Program-made: the position numbers and the translations under genes
Shown: positions 1 to 8,466 of the stretch, in pieces
How positions within the stretch are numbered: the stretch's first letter is position 1
Layout: each line of letters begins with the position of its first letter
The notes under the pieces: model-generated
Database searches by the model: none
Told to the model about the DNA's origin: nothing
The model's input: only the letters and a program-made list of their open reading frames with translations
Assembly (NCBI GenBank): GCA_963794685.1
Contig: CAWCFK010000020.1
Coordinates: forward strand, 186,001 to 250,000
Length of the DNA stretch: 64,000 bases
Source: CAVTWH01 sp963794685
Lineage (GTDB): Bacteria > Actinomycetota > Actinomycetes > Mycobacteriales > Micromonosporaceae
Direction of reading: 5' to 3'

Positions 1-1
1 C

Positions 2-1213
2 GGCACCACGTCGCCCTGCCGCCACGGCCACCGGACCCGACACACGGCGCCACCCGACCCGCCGACCACGGCCACCGACCTGGCCGGCGAGGCGTTGGAG
101 TTCCTGCGCGAGTTCGCCGCCGACCACCGCACCAGCGACCGCCACCTGACGCCGCGCATCCACGAGGTCCAAGCCGAGATCGACCGCACCGGTACCTACC
201 GCCACACCACCGCTGAGCTGCGGTTCGGCTGCCGTTTGGCGTGGCGGAACTCGATTCGCTGTATCGGTCGGGCGCGCTGGCGCAACCTCGTCGTCCGGGA
301 CCGCCGCGACGTGTCCACCGCTGCCGGGATCGCCGCCGAGTTGGCCGGGCACCTGTCGGCGGGCACGAACGGCGGGCGGATCCGGCCGGTGGTCACCGTT
401 TTCGCGCCGGACCGGCCGGGAGTCGGGCCGCGTGCCCGGATCTGGAACGACCAGTTGATCCGCTACGCCGGCCACCCCGGCGACGGTGCGCCGATCGGTG
501 ACCCGGCGCAGGCCGACCTGACCCGGCGGTTGGCTGATCTCGGTTGGCAGCCGCCGACGCCGCCGGGCAGGTTCGACATCCTGCCGTGGGCCATCGAGAC
601 CGAACACGAACGGCCACAGCTTTTCCCGGTACCCCGCCAGCTGGTACGCGAGGTGTCGCTGTCCCATCCCCGGTACCCGTGGCTGGCGCAGCTCGGCCTG
701 CGGTGGCACGTACTGCCGGTGGTGTCCAACATGCGGCTGCGCATCGGCGGCGTCGACTACAGCTGCGCCCCGTTCTCCGGCTGGTACGTCGGCGACGAGA
801 TCGCCACCCGCAACTTCGGTGACACCGGCCGCTACGACCTGCTCCCGACCATCGCCGCCCACCTGGGCCTGGACACCGAAGACCGGGCGGTGCTGTGGCG
901 GGAGCAGGCCGCCCTGGTCCTCAACCAGGCTGTCCTGCACAGCTTCATCGCCGCCGGGGTGACCATCTCCGACGCGTACGGGGAATCGTTGATGTTCCGC
1001 CGGTTCGTCGACCGGGAGGAGGCCGCGGGCCGGCCGGTGCCGGCCGACTGGCCGTGGATCAACGGGCACTTCGGGCACTCGCTCGGCCCGGCGTTCCACC
1101 GCAACTACTCCCCCGACGAGCCGGCCACCAACTACTGGCCGGACCCCGACCGGCTGTCCACCCCGCCGCTGGCCGCACAGCCGTTGGCAGCACAGCCGGG
1201 GTGTCCACGGTGA
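2..1213 (+). CDS. nos: nitric oxide synthase oxygenase domain protein (5' end cut by window edge)
   Basis: Bacterial nitric oxide synthase (oxygenase only): a haem-thiolate enzyme converting L-arginine to citrulline and NO with electrons from a separate reductase. The signature WRNSIRCIGR carries the proximal haem cysteine (codon near 260). Further family blocks follow: IWNDQLIRYAG, a WYVGDEIATRNF stretch with the substrate-binding glutamate, and a C-terminal HFGHSLGPAFHRNY block. The frame is open from base 2 and upstream codons still align with the family N-terminus. There is no ATG or GTG before the TTG at 95, so the true start probably lies just outside the window. It is the first visible gene of a tightly overlapped operon; its stop overlaps the downstream globin-reductase start. 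Family assignment is secure; NO production here is inferred. Confidence 0.95.
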   Translation, partial: GTTSPCRHGHRTRHTAPPDPPTTATDLAGEALEFLREFAADHRTSDRHLTPRIHEVQAEIDRTGTYRHTTAELRFGCRLAWRNSIRCIGRARWRNLVVRDRRDVSTAAGIAAELAGHLSAGTNGGRIRPVVTVFAPDRPGVGPRARIWNDQLIRYAGHPGDGAPIGDPAQADLTRRLADLGWQPPTPPGRFDILPWAIETEHERPQLFPVPRQLVREVSLSHPRYPWLAQLGLRWHVLPVVSNMRLRIGGVDYSCAPFSGWYVGDEIATRNFGDTGRYDLLPTIAAHLGLDTEDRAVLWREQAALVLNQAVLHSFIAAGVTISDAYGESLMFRRFVDREEAAGRPVPADWPWINGHFGHSLGPAFHRNYSPDEPATNYWPDPDRLSTPPLAAQPLAAQPGCPR

Positions 1214-2376
1214 GCCGGTCGCTGCGTGACAGCTGGGCCGAGCTGACGGCGGCCGGGCCGCTGGCGGTCCGGCACTTCTACGCCACCCTGTTCGTCCTGG
1301 CGCCCGAGGTCCGGCCGATGTTCCCGGCGTCGATGACCGCCCAGAACGACAAACTGCTGACCGCCCTCGGCCACCTGCTGACCCACGTCGACAACCCCGA
1401 CGTCCTCGGCGCCTACGCGGGCCGGCTCGGCGCGGACCACCGCCGCTTCGCCGTCGAGCGGCACCACTACCCACTGGTCGGGCAGGCACTGCTGGCGACC
1501 CTGGAGCACTTCCTCGGGCCGGCGTTCACGCCGGCCCTGCGCAAGGAGTGGACCACCGCGTACCAGACGATCGCCCATCTCATGATCGACGGCGCGGCCC
1601 AGGCCGCGACCGCTCAACCACCGTGGCGGCTTGCCCATGTCGTCCACACTGAACTGCGCACCCCCGACGTGCGGGTGTTCACCGTCCAACCCGAGCAGCG
1701 CGTGGACTACCTGCCTGGCCAGGCCATCCCCGTCCAGGGGCCGACGCGGGACGGCTGGCGGCCGCTGTCACCGGCGAACGCGCCCCGCCCGGACAGCACC
1801 ACCATCGAGTTCCACGTCCGTGCGGTCGGTGGGCCGTTCAGCCTCAACCTGGTCCGCCGGCTCCAGCCCGGCGACCGGATCAAGCTCGGTACGCCCGCGA
1901 GCCACGGCCTCGCCGATGTCCCGATTGGCAACCAACCCGTCGTCATGTTGGCAGGTGGTACCGGAATCGCCTCCCTACGCGCCATCCTGGAAGGACTGGC
2001 CGGCAGTACCCGCAACCCCACCACCCTGGTCTACGGCGCACCGACCCCCACCGACCTGTACGAACACGCCACCCTCAGCCGATTCGCCGCCGCCCAGTCC
2101 TGGCTCAGCTACCTGCCGACCGTCCAACTCGGCCGGCACTGGCGCGGCCACCACGGCACCGTCGCCGACACCGCCATCCGGCACACCCCCTGGCGTCACG
2201 CCGACATCCTCGTCTGCGGCTCACCCGCCATGACCGCAGCCACCACCCGCGCGCTCCTCGCCGCCGGGGCGTACCCGGAGCAGCTGCACACCGACCGTCC
2301 GACCCCGATGGATCCGCCTGAGGCCGCTGCGATCTGGCTCGCCTCCGCCGTCATCGCCGAAGGAGCACTGCGGTGA
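1210..2376 (+). CDS. flavohaemoglobin-like globin / FAD-NAD(P) reductase fusion
   Basis: N-terminal globin (about residues 1-140) fused to a ferredoxin-reductase-type FAD and NAD(P) module (about 145-388), as in Hmp NO dioxygenases. Aligning by eye to E. coli Hmp gives B10 Tyr24 (HFYATLF), E7 Gln45 and proximal F8 His77 (ADHRRF), followed by the HYPLVGQALL block. The flavin motif normally RxYS reads RPLS, so the flavin-contacting Tyr is Leu. The nucleotide motif GGTGIASL is intact. The GTG at 1210 overlaps the upstream TGA by four bases; an in-frame GTG at 1201 is an alternative. Next to NOS it could supply electrons to the oxygenase, oxidise NO to nitrate, or both. The tail lacks the usual Hmp ECFGP ending, so exact specificity is unclear. 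Confidence 0.88.
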   Translation: MSRSLRDSWAELTAAGPLAVRHFYATLFVLAPEVRPMFPASMTAQNDKLLTALGHLLTHVDNPDVLGAYAGRLGADHRRFAVERHHYPLVGQALLATLEHFLGPAFTPALRKEWTTAYQTIAHLMIDGAAQAATAQPPWRLAHVVHTELRTPDVRVFTVQPEQRVDYLPGQAIPVQGPTRDGWRPLSPANAPRPDSTTIEFHVRAVGGPFSLNLVRRLQPGDRIKLGTPASHGLADVPIGNQPVVMLAGGTGIASLRAILEGLAGSTRNPTTLVYGAPTPTDLYEHATLSRFAAAQSWLSYLPTVQLGRHWRGHHGTVADTAIRHTPWRHADILVCGSPAMTAATTRALLAAGAYPEQLHTDRPTPMDPPEAAAIWLASAVIAEGALR

Positions 2377-2930
2377 ACCTGCTCCCCGCCAGCAAGTCGG
2401 ACCCGCTCAGCCTGACCGCGCCCCGCGCCGCCACCCGACGCGCCCGCGGCACCCTCTGGTACCGCCAGGACGTCGTCCAGCTCCTCACCGACAACGCGGA
2501 GCGGGAACTCGGCCGCCTCACCGCCGAACGCGACCGCCTCAAGCGCGAGCGCGACTACTTCGCCGACCTCGCCCACGCCCGCCGGCACGGCACCCTGCCC
2601 ACGACGCATCCGATCATCGACATCGAAGCCGTCGACCGCACCCGCCGCACCCAGGAACAGCTCGACAGCCACTGGGCGCAGGCCACCGCGGCCGCCGCCG
2701 AACTGCTCGCCACCGCCCGCCAACAACGCCAGGCCGACACCGCCGACGCGCCGACCTCGGACCTCGACCGCGAGCACCTGGTGTCCCTCGCGGAGTGGCT
2801 CGCCGAGCTGCTGGCCACCCACACCGAGCGCGTCAACGCCTCCGCTGCCCGGCAGACCGCCGAGATCGCCAGCGCCGCCGCAGCGATCCGGCAGGCGGTC
2901 GGCAACCTCAGCCACCAGTCGAGCGGGTGA
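2373..2930 (+). CDS. coiled-coil protein, DivIVA-like N-terminal signature
   Basis: A 185-residue soluble protein that I cannot assign to a named family. After about 25 residues comes a TLWYRQDVVQLL segment and a charged heptad helix (ERELGRLTAERDRLKRERDY), recalling the GY..eDVd.fL plus coiled-coil layout of DivIVA-type proteins. The second half is Ala/Gln/Thr-rich helix likely to extend the coil. There is no signal peptide or membrane span. The GTG start overlaps the upstream stop by four bases and is preceded by GGAG at about 2361. Its own stop overlaps the next start by four bases, so all four products are probably made together. A scaffold or polar-targeting role in the NOS operon is possible but unproven. 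Confidence 0.8.
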   Translation: MNLLPASKSDPLSLTAPRAATRRARGTLWYRQDVVQLLTDNAERELGRLTAERDRLKRERDYFADLAHARRHGTLPTTHPIIDIEAVDRTRRTQEQLDSHWAQATAAAAELLATARQQRQADTADAPTSDLDREHLVSLAEWLAELLATHTERVNASAARQTAEIASAAAAIRQAVGNLSHQSSG

Positions 2931-3814
2931 GCGGCGTGCTGTTCGTCGTACCCCACTCGCACCGCGACGGCCAGTCACCGAGCATCCCCGCCGATCGGAT
3001 CGTCGACATCACCCCGGCCCACCGCGCCGGACACGTCCGCCACTACCCGACCCTGCCCGCGACCGTCACCGACATCTACGGCCCACCGGCCGACCCCATC
3101 CCGCCGCCACCCGCCGGGCTCACCCCGCACGAGCGGCGCATGCACGTACTCGCCCAACTCCTCACACCCACCACCCCGCGGTACGTCCTCCTCGACGACC
3201 GCGTCATCCCGACCCGGCTGGCGCTGCTTGTCGAAGACGACCCCGCCGACCTGCTCGTGCTCACCTGGACCGCCGTGGACGAGAGCTACGAGTCGCTGAC
3301 CGGGGACCGGGCTGACCGGGTACACCTGGTGATGCACCCCGTCGAGCCGATCCTGCTGGCCCCGCTGCCCAACCTCGACGGCCCGGGATCACCCGCCCGG
3401 GTCATCGCCCGCGCGGCCCTGGGGCTCGCCGAGATCGCGGCGGCCACCACCCGGGCCCGCGGCGGCCGGCTCCATCAACGCCTACCCGACGCCCCGACCG
3501 CGCCGGTCAGCCCGGACCGTTGGGCACGGGTGCTTGCCGGCCGGGCACTGAACTCCCGGCAGAACTGGCCGCCGATCGGGTTCACCACCCCGCAGGAGCG
3601 CATCCGGCAGCGGCTGCTGCAGGCTCGGCAGGCCCGGGCGCTCGTCACCGTGGGCGCCGCCGTCCTGCACCTTGCCGCCGACCTCAACCCTGACCTCGTC
3701 GGAGACCTTGGTACGCAGCTACTCGAATACACCAGTGACGTGCACCGGGTGATCTCCGAGGAGCTGCGGCGGGGGCTGCCGCCGCAGCCGCCGCCCGCTG
3801 CGGAGCGGCCGTAG
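2927..3814 (+). CDS. uncharacterised protein, fourth gene of the NOS operon
   Basis: Product of 295 residues with no family I recognise. It begins VSGVLFVVPHSHRDGQ. The first half is proline-rich with short hydrophobic beta-like stretches (RYVLLDD, LALLVEDD, LLVLTWTAVDE); the second half is helical, with an Arg/Gln-rich segment (ERIRQRLLQARQARALV) and a proline-rich tail. No signal peptide or convincing membrane helix is visible. The start GTG at 2927 overlaps the preceding TGA in a GTGA arrangement, which makes the longer open frame upstream (from 2795) unlikely to be the real start. Translational coupling to the NOS, globin-reductase and coiled-coil genes is the only functional clue. A gap of only 30 bases separates it from a convergent gene. 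Confidence 0.75.
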   Translation: MSGVLFVVPHSHRDGQSPSIPADRIVDITPAHRAGHVRHYPTLPATVTDIYGPPADPIPPPPAGLTPHERRMHVLAQLLTPTTPRYVLLDDRVIPTRLALLVEDDPADLLVLTWTAVDESYESLTGDRADRVHLVMHPVEPILLAPLPNLDGPGSPARVIARAALGLAEIAAATTRARGGRLHQRLPDAPTAPVSPDRWARVLAGRALNSRQNWPPIGFTTPQERIRQRLLQARQARALVTVGAAVLHLAADLNPDLVGDLGTQLLEYTSDVHRVISEELRRGLPPQPPPAAERP

Positions 3815-3844
3815 TCCGTCAGGTTTGCGGAGAACGGGCCGTGG

Positions 3845-4420
3845 TCAGCTTGCCGGTGTCCACTGTGGATCGCGGCCGATGAAGGCGAGCATCTTGGTCT
3901 GGGAGTCGGCATCGTCCTTCACCGGCACCCGCGGGCCGTACTGTCCCGACGATCGGATGACGGCCTCCATCGGCTCCATCCCGGCCAGCAGCGCGGCGCA
4001 GAAATCCGGGTCGAGGCGGTCGTCCTGGCCGGTCGCCCGGGCCAGGTCCCAGGTGTGCATGAACACGTCCGAGGTGTAGAACTGGTCGATCGCGCGGTCC
4101 ACCGGCAGTTCGCCGAGGTGCGGGTTGGCCAGGGTCAGTGCGGCGGTCGCCGGGTCGTCGAGCAGCGCCTGTACGGCGTCGACGTGCGCCTGCCAGGCAC
4201 CGACCGGATCGTCATCGACGGACGGGCCGGCCGGCAGCCGCACGCTGGAGCCGCCGGCAAGGAACGGCGGCAACCACTCGACCAGGTGACGTACGACGTC
4301 GCGGGCGGTCCAGCCGGCGACCGGAGCGGGCGCGTCCCACGAGCGGGTGCCCCGGACCCGGTCGGTGAACACCGCACCGATCTCGCGGTGCCGTTGCGCG
4401 GGCTGGTCAGACAGTGCCAT
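3845..4420 (-). CDS. TIGR03086-like (maleylpyruvate isomerase N-terminal/DinB fold) protein
   Basis: A 191-residue protein of the mycothiol-dependent isomerase N-terminal / DinB-like four-helix family. It shows the conserved WTARDVVRHLVEW helix that carries one metal-ligand histidine, and TSDVFMHTWDLARATGQ, which supplies the later histidine. The family is often annotated TIGR03086 metal-binding protein; substrates are generally unknown. The ATG at 4420 lies 14 bases inside the upstream SRPBCC gene, so the two are co-translated. The much longer open frame (to 4864) reads through the SRPBCC gene in another frame and is not coding there. ArsR regulator, SRPBCC and DinB-like genes are a recurring actinobacterial trio; here the regulator is only a remnant. 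Confidence 0.85.
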   Translation of the reverse strand: MALSDQPAQRHREIGAVFTDRVRGTRSWDAPAPVAGWTARDVVRHLVEWLPPFLAGGSSVRLPAGPSVDDDPVGAWQAHVDAVQALLDDPATAALTLANPHLGELPVDRAIDQFYTSDVFMHTWDLARATGQDDRLDPDFCAALLAGMEPMEAVIRSSGQYGPRVPVKDDADSQTKMLAFIGRDPQWTPAS

Positions 4421-4889
4421 CGGTGAGCATCTCCTCAAGCTTGGCGTAACCCTCGTTGACCCCGACCTCCATGCCGCTGGCAAGCCACGCGTCACGGCTG
4501 GCGAAACTGTCCACAAGGGACTGGGTGCGCAGCCGGGCACGCCCGTTGCCGAGGTCTTCGAACCACAGTGTCTCCAACGCCACGCCGTCCGGCTGCCCTT
4601 CGAACGTGAAGGTCTGCACGATCCGGTCGGGCCGCACCTCGTGGAAGCAGCCGTGGAATCCGTACTCCTCGCCGTCGCGGCTGGACACGAACCGCCAGCT
4701 GCCACCGGAGCGCGCCTCCCACTCGACCACCCGCGTCTGCAGGGAGCCCGGTCCGATCCACTGCGCGAACAGCGCAGGATCGGTGTGTGCCCGGAACAGT
4801 TGCCCGGGCGTCCCGTTGAATTCGCGGCTGATCCGGATGACCGGCACCTTCGGGTCGGCCTCAATCGTGGTTTCGGCGACAGTATTCAT
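4407..4889 (-). CDS. SRPBCC / AHSA1-type START-fold protein
   Basis: A 160-residue protein with typical Aha1-C/CalC-type features: ISREFNGTPGQLFRAHTDPALFAQW near the N-terminus, then WRFVSSRDGEEYGFHGCFHEV and a C-terminal helix GVNEGYAKLEEML. The fold encloses a hydrophobic ligand cavity; no specific ligand can be named. The ATG at 4889 has a GGGGAG ribosome site and overlaps the stop of an ArsR-family remnant as ATGA. Its end overlaps the downstream DinB-like gene by 14 bases. Normally the preceding ArsR protein would regulate this pair; since that gene is truncated, regulation here is probably altered. Confidence 0.88.
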   Translation of the reverse strand: MNTVAETTIEADPKVPVIRISREFNGTPGQLFRAHTDPALFAQWIGPGSLQTRVVEWEARSGGSWRFVSSRDGEEYGFHGCFHEVRPDRIVQTFTFEGQPDGVALETLWFEDLGNGRARLRTQSLVDSFASRDAWLASGMEVGVNEGYAKLEEMLTDGTV

Positions 4890-5014
4890 GCCGCACTCCC
4901 CTTCTGCTCGTCGGCGTCGTTCGACGTCTCGTCGTTCATCTGCGCCAGCACCGTGTCGAGGCGGCGGTAGCGCTCCTCCGCCTGGCGCCGGTAACGCTCG
5001 ATCCACCCTGCTCT
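4886..5014 (-). pseudogene. ArsR-family regulator, C-terminal remnant
   Basis: About 39 codons reading WIERYRRQAEERYRRLDTVL and onward to the TGA at 4886 match the usual C-terminal tail of ArsR regulators that precede SRPBCC genes. An in-frame TAG at 5015-5017 and the absence of any winged-helix sequence upstream show that the DNA-binding part is missing. The tail still overlaps the SRPBCC start by four bases, so this end of the original operon is intact. The loss looks like a rearrangement breakpoint near 5010. Confidence 0.7.
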
Positions 5015-5099
5015 CTACCGCCGACCCAACGCCCTGCCCCGGCCGGCCCAGCCTGCGCCGACGCACCCCAGCCGCTGAGCCAGGAGTTCATCGACCTGC

Positions 5100-5572
5100 C
5101 CGGAGCGCTGCCCGGCAGCTCGACGACGCGATCAGAGCGGCCTTCGCGGAATCGGCCGACCTGGCCGAGCAGGAACGCTACAGCCAGGCGGCCGAGGCGC
5201 TGCTCGCCGTCATCGGTGCGGCCGGAATTCGACACCCTCGCCCGCGCCTACCTAAGCACCCAGGGACCGATCGGAGCGAAGGCGATGGAGTGCGCCCGGC
5301 AGGCCGCCAACTGCTGCGCCGAACTCAGCGAGTCCACGTCGCGCTCGACAGTTCCAGGAGTCCTGAGCAGGGCCGCCAGGGGACGCCGACCCGATGGGCC
5401 CTGGACGTCCGGCGCAGTACCGCCTGCTGCTGCTCTCCGAGGCCGCACCGACGAAGCGCTGGCCGTGCTCGGGCCGCTCCACGACGACCTGCTCATCGTC
5501 AACGGCGACCAGGACGAGGCCACCTAGGAGATCGGCGACATCCTGACCCGCATGCGGGGCGCCAGCCGCTAG
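5100..5572 (+). pseudogene. decayed TPR region of a Ser/Thr kinase-like protein
   Basis: Recognisable pieces lie in changing frames on the plus strand: ARQLDDAIRAAFAESADLAE and QERYSQAAEALLAVI, then PEFDTLARAYLSTQGP, then RTDEALAVLGPLHDDLLIV, ending in EIGDILTRMRGASR and TAG at 5570. At least three frame changes and an in-frame TAG at about 5525 interrupt it. The pieces resemble the tetratricopeptide tail found after kinase domains in actinobacterial serine/threonine kinases; no kinase domain is present. The final codon region overlaps the end of the convergent STAND gene. I read it as a non-functional fragment left by the same rearrangement that truncated the ArsR gene; the kinase parentage is tentative. 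Confidence 0.55.
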
Positions 5573-8418
5573 CGGACGGCCCCACGTGCGGCCTCAGCCG
5601 GGTGGGACCCGGCCATCGGGGCCACGAAGCGGTGTTTCGGCATACCTGCCGGCGACGTCGCACTCGCCGAGAAGTTCGAACCGACACTGGCGGAGGCCAG
5701 GTCGCCCGCCTCCGCCGGGATGCGACGCAGGACTTCCAACACGGCGAAGTGCGAAGTCCAGTCGCCGAGTTCGCTGAAGATGGCCGCGGCCTCGATCATC
5801 AACGGCCAACCCGCTTTGTACTCACCACGAATGAGCGACAGCTCCGCCCTCGCCCGGAGGTTTCGCGCGACGAGCGGCAGCCATGCCGGACCGGCGAAGT
5901 GGCGCATGGTCTCAATCCGTCGAACGTTTGCCTGCCAGACCTCCTCGGCCTCGACGAGGCGGTCGCAGGCCGCGAGGGCTTGCGACAGCAGGGCCTGGGA
6001 CCGTGCCACACCAATCGGGTTCCACATTTGACGGAAGCCGAGGGTGGCGTCTGCCGAGCGCCGAACAGCCAGTTCGGCCATACCAGGACGCGGCTCACCG
6101 GAGTCCTTCAGCACATGCGGGCCCAGAAACTTGATCGAGTGCAGCCACTGCTCGTGATGGAGCCGGCCAAGACGGTAGTTCACAGTGGCGATCCGCCGGG
6201 AGTCCCCCCTGTTCAACATCAAGATCTGCTCGAGGTGCTCACGAGCGAGGTTCCAGTTGTGCATCCGGCGCGCAGAGTCGGCAAAACTCAGCAGCGCACG
6301 ATATTGCACGGAATCAGGTAGATTCGAATAGAGCAGTGTCCCGTGGGTCACTTCTGAACTGACCATCCGGTGATGCTCGGCTTGGAGAAGCCCGAGCAGG
6401 GAAAGTTCGGTCTTGTCATCAAGTTTGGTCTTGTCGTCATGTTCGGTCTTATCGTCAAGCTTGACAGCCAGAGATTCGACCTCATTCAATGCTGAGTGCG
6501 CCTCGGTATAGGTGCCCATTTGCAGATAGGCCTCACTGACCTTGCGGCGAACACGAACCTGCCGGATCAGCGCGCGTCGGCGGTCATCCACCGTCGAGCG
6601 CATCAGGTCGGTCGCGGCGCGCTCCACGGCCGCCAAACATCGGAAGCCATAGCTGTAGCGCTCGGCGGCGATCAGAAAGGACGCCTTCGCGAGTTGGATA
6701 TCGAGTTGACCGATGGCGTCATTGTCGCGACGGGCGGCCGTCATCGCGAGGGTAAAAATCTTCAGATTCTCCCGGAGGTTGCACGACTCGGGTATGGAGC
6801 CGTCAAGCTGCGCCGCGATACGCCAGGACAGTGACCCGACCCGTCGCGGCGCCGTTCGGATGGCTTCGACAAGGTTCTTGTACTCAGCTCTCACCATCGC
6901 CTCGCGCGAATCAGCTATCCGCTGGGGTATCGAACTGTCATCCGGCACCCACTGCCGGCTCCCAGCCGGTGCCTTATAGGACGGGTCGATGGTGGGCATG
7001 ACAGCCTTGATCACTTCAAGATACGCGACGCGGAGCCGGCGACGCGCTGCGTCGACCTCCTTGCGTGGCAACTTTCGGAGTTCCTGTTCGGCGTAGAGAC
7101 GCATCAGCGGATTGAACCGATACCTGGCCAGCCCAGTACTGCGGTCGCGACCAGCGCTGTCAAGCAATTGAGCCTCGGCAAGTGCGGCAACAAGGTTCTT
7201 ACTCTCGGCCTGCTCCACCCTCAGGAGGGGACGTAGCGCCCAGGCGAACACCGTGTCCGACGGGACCAGCGTCAGCATGCAGAACGCCCGTCGAACCTGC
7301 GGAACCAGCCGGAGGTACTCCGAGCCGATTCGTTCACGAACGCTTCGACCAGCGTGGTCCAGTCGTTCAAGACGGGTCTGCTCGGGGCGTAGCAGATCAG
7401 CGACATGACGCAGATCTGTCCGATCAGTGGCAACCCGCTCGGCGGCCGACATGATGGCCAGGGGCAAGCGACCACACAACTGCACCACCTCGGCAGCCGC
7501 TTCCGCGTTGGTGGTGAGATCGACTCTCGCAACGCTTTGCAGGATATCCAGCGCCTCGTCCGGAGTTGGCTCTTCCAACAGGAAGGAAGGCTGGTTCAAA
7601 GCGGGTCCAAGGTCCCGTCGAGAAGTCACAATCACCGTGCAACCCGGCGCGGTCGGCAAAACTTGAAGGACCTGGTCATGGTGCCGAGCCCCGTCAAAGA
7701 TGAATAGATACCTACTTTCCGCCGTCAAAGCGCGGAACAAGCTCACGCGAGTGCTGGCATCGAGCATATCGATACCCTCGCCGCGGCCCAACTTGTCAAG
7801 AAAGACACCCACAATTTCACTGGGTGGCCTTGGGCCTCCCGCGGTGCCGAAATTCACTTCGATCACGCCATCCGGGTACTGCTCCGCCAGGCGTCTGCTC
7901 AGCTCACGAGCGAGCGCGGTCTTACCCACACCCGGCTTGCCGTGGACCAGGACAAGCAGTGATCCCAAAGCAAGTCGCTCGTCTGGCTCCGAGCTCGACG
8001 CGTACTTCTGGCGTCTGCCACGACCCTGCCGGTGCAGCGACAACAGGCTCTCAAGCTCAGTCTTTCGGCCCTCGAATATTGTTGCTCGGCCGAGCCGCGC
8101 CGCACCGCTTCCTGCCTCATTCCTGGGATTCTTCCTGCCACCGGGCCGGGCCGTCGACTGGCCGCCTGGCTGGGCTGCGGAGGCGTGCCGATCGGTGCCT
8201 TCTTCGGCCCGCCGAGCGGCCATCACCTCCCGAATCCTTCCGTCGACCAACCAAATAGCCACTCCTTGACATAGCCCAATCCCGGAAGCCGTAAGAATCG
8301 ACTTAAAATTGACTCCGTTGAGACCGAGGATGGTGCTCACCGTCGCCACACCGCCGGTCAAGACCGCCGCGATGACAACACGATTCCGACGGACAAAGTC
8401 GAAGAATTTCCGCACCAC
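5569..8418 (-). CDS. membrane-anchored STAND (NB-ARC-like) ATPase with helical repeats, 949 aa
   Basis: Two N-terminal transmembrane helices (about residues 13-58) are followed by a basic linker and an NB-ARC-type module. It shows FEGRKTELE (115-123), Walker A GKPGVGKT (160-167), a Walker B-like LFIFDG (238-243), sensor TSRR (265-268) and GRLPLAI (316-322). The remaining 500 or so residues are helical, TPR-like. A linker holds three copies of a six-residue DDKT-containing repeat (nt 6406-6459). The start is GTG at 8418 or 8415, with no clear ribosome site. It lies 48 bases after a second gene of the same architecture, so they form a pair. Base composition is visibly less GC-rich than in the core genes. 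STAND proteins act as ligand-triggered switches in regulation or phage defence; no effector domain is recognisable. Confidence 0.85.
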   Translation of the reverse strand: MVRKFFDFVRRNRVVIAAVLTGGVATVSTILGLNGVNFKSILTASGIGLCQGVAIWLVDGRIREVMAARRAEEGTDRHASAAQPGGQSTARPGGRKNPRNEAGSGAARLGRATIFEGRKTELESLLSLHRQGRGRRQKYASSSEPDERLALGSLLVLVHGKPGVGKTALARELSRRLAEQYPDGVIEVNFGTAGGPRPPSEIVGVFLDKLGRGEGIDMLDASTRVSLFRALTAESRYLFIFDGARHHDQVLQVLPTAPGCTVIVTSRRDLGPALNQPSFLLEEPTPDEALDILQSVARVDLTTNAEAAAEVVQLCGRLPLAIMSAAERVATDRTDLRHVADLLRPEQTRLERLDHAGRSVRERIGSEYLRLVPQVRRAFCMLTLVPSDTVFAWALRPLLRVEQAESKNLVAALAEAQLLDSAGRDRSTGLARYRFNPLMRLYAEQELRKLPRKEVDAARRRLRVAYLEVIKAVMPTIDPSYKAPAGSRQWVPDDSSIPQRIADSREAMVRAEYKNLVEAIRTAPRRVGSLSWRIAAQLDGSIPESCNLRENLKIFTLAMTAARRDNDAIGQLDIQLAKASFLIAAERYSYGFRCLAAVERAATDLMRSTVDDRRRALIRQVRVRRKVSEAYLQMGTYTEAHSALNEVESLAVKLDDKTEHDDKTKLDDKTELSLLGLLQAEHHRMVSSEVTHGTLLYSNLPDSVQYRALLSFADSARRMHNWNLAREHLEQILMLNRGDSRRIATVNYRLGRLHHEQWLHSIKFLGPHVLKDSGEPRPGMAELAVRRSADATLGFRQMWNPIGVARSQALLSQALAACDRLVEAEEVWQANVRRIETMRHFAGPAWLPLVARNLRARAELSLIRGEYKAGWPLMIEAAAIFSELGDWTSHFAVLEVLRRIPAEAGDLASASVGSNFSASATSPAGMPKHRFVAPMAGSHPAEAARGAVR

Positions 8419-8466
8419 TCAAATCACCATCGCCCGAGGAGTTTGAATACGGAGAGGACTAGACCA

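Noticed and set aside
5040..6321. Plus-strand ORF as an intact gene opposite the STAND gene
   Set aside because: Similarity changes frame repeatedly before 5572, and beyond that it is antisense to the 949-aa protein.
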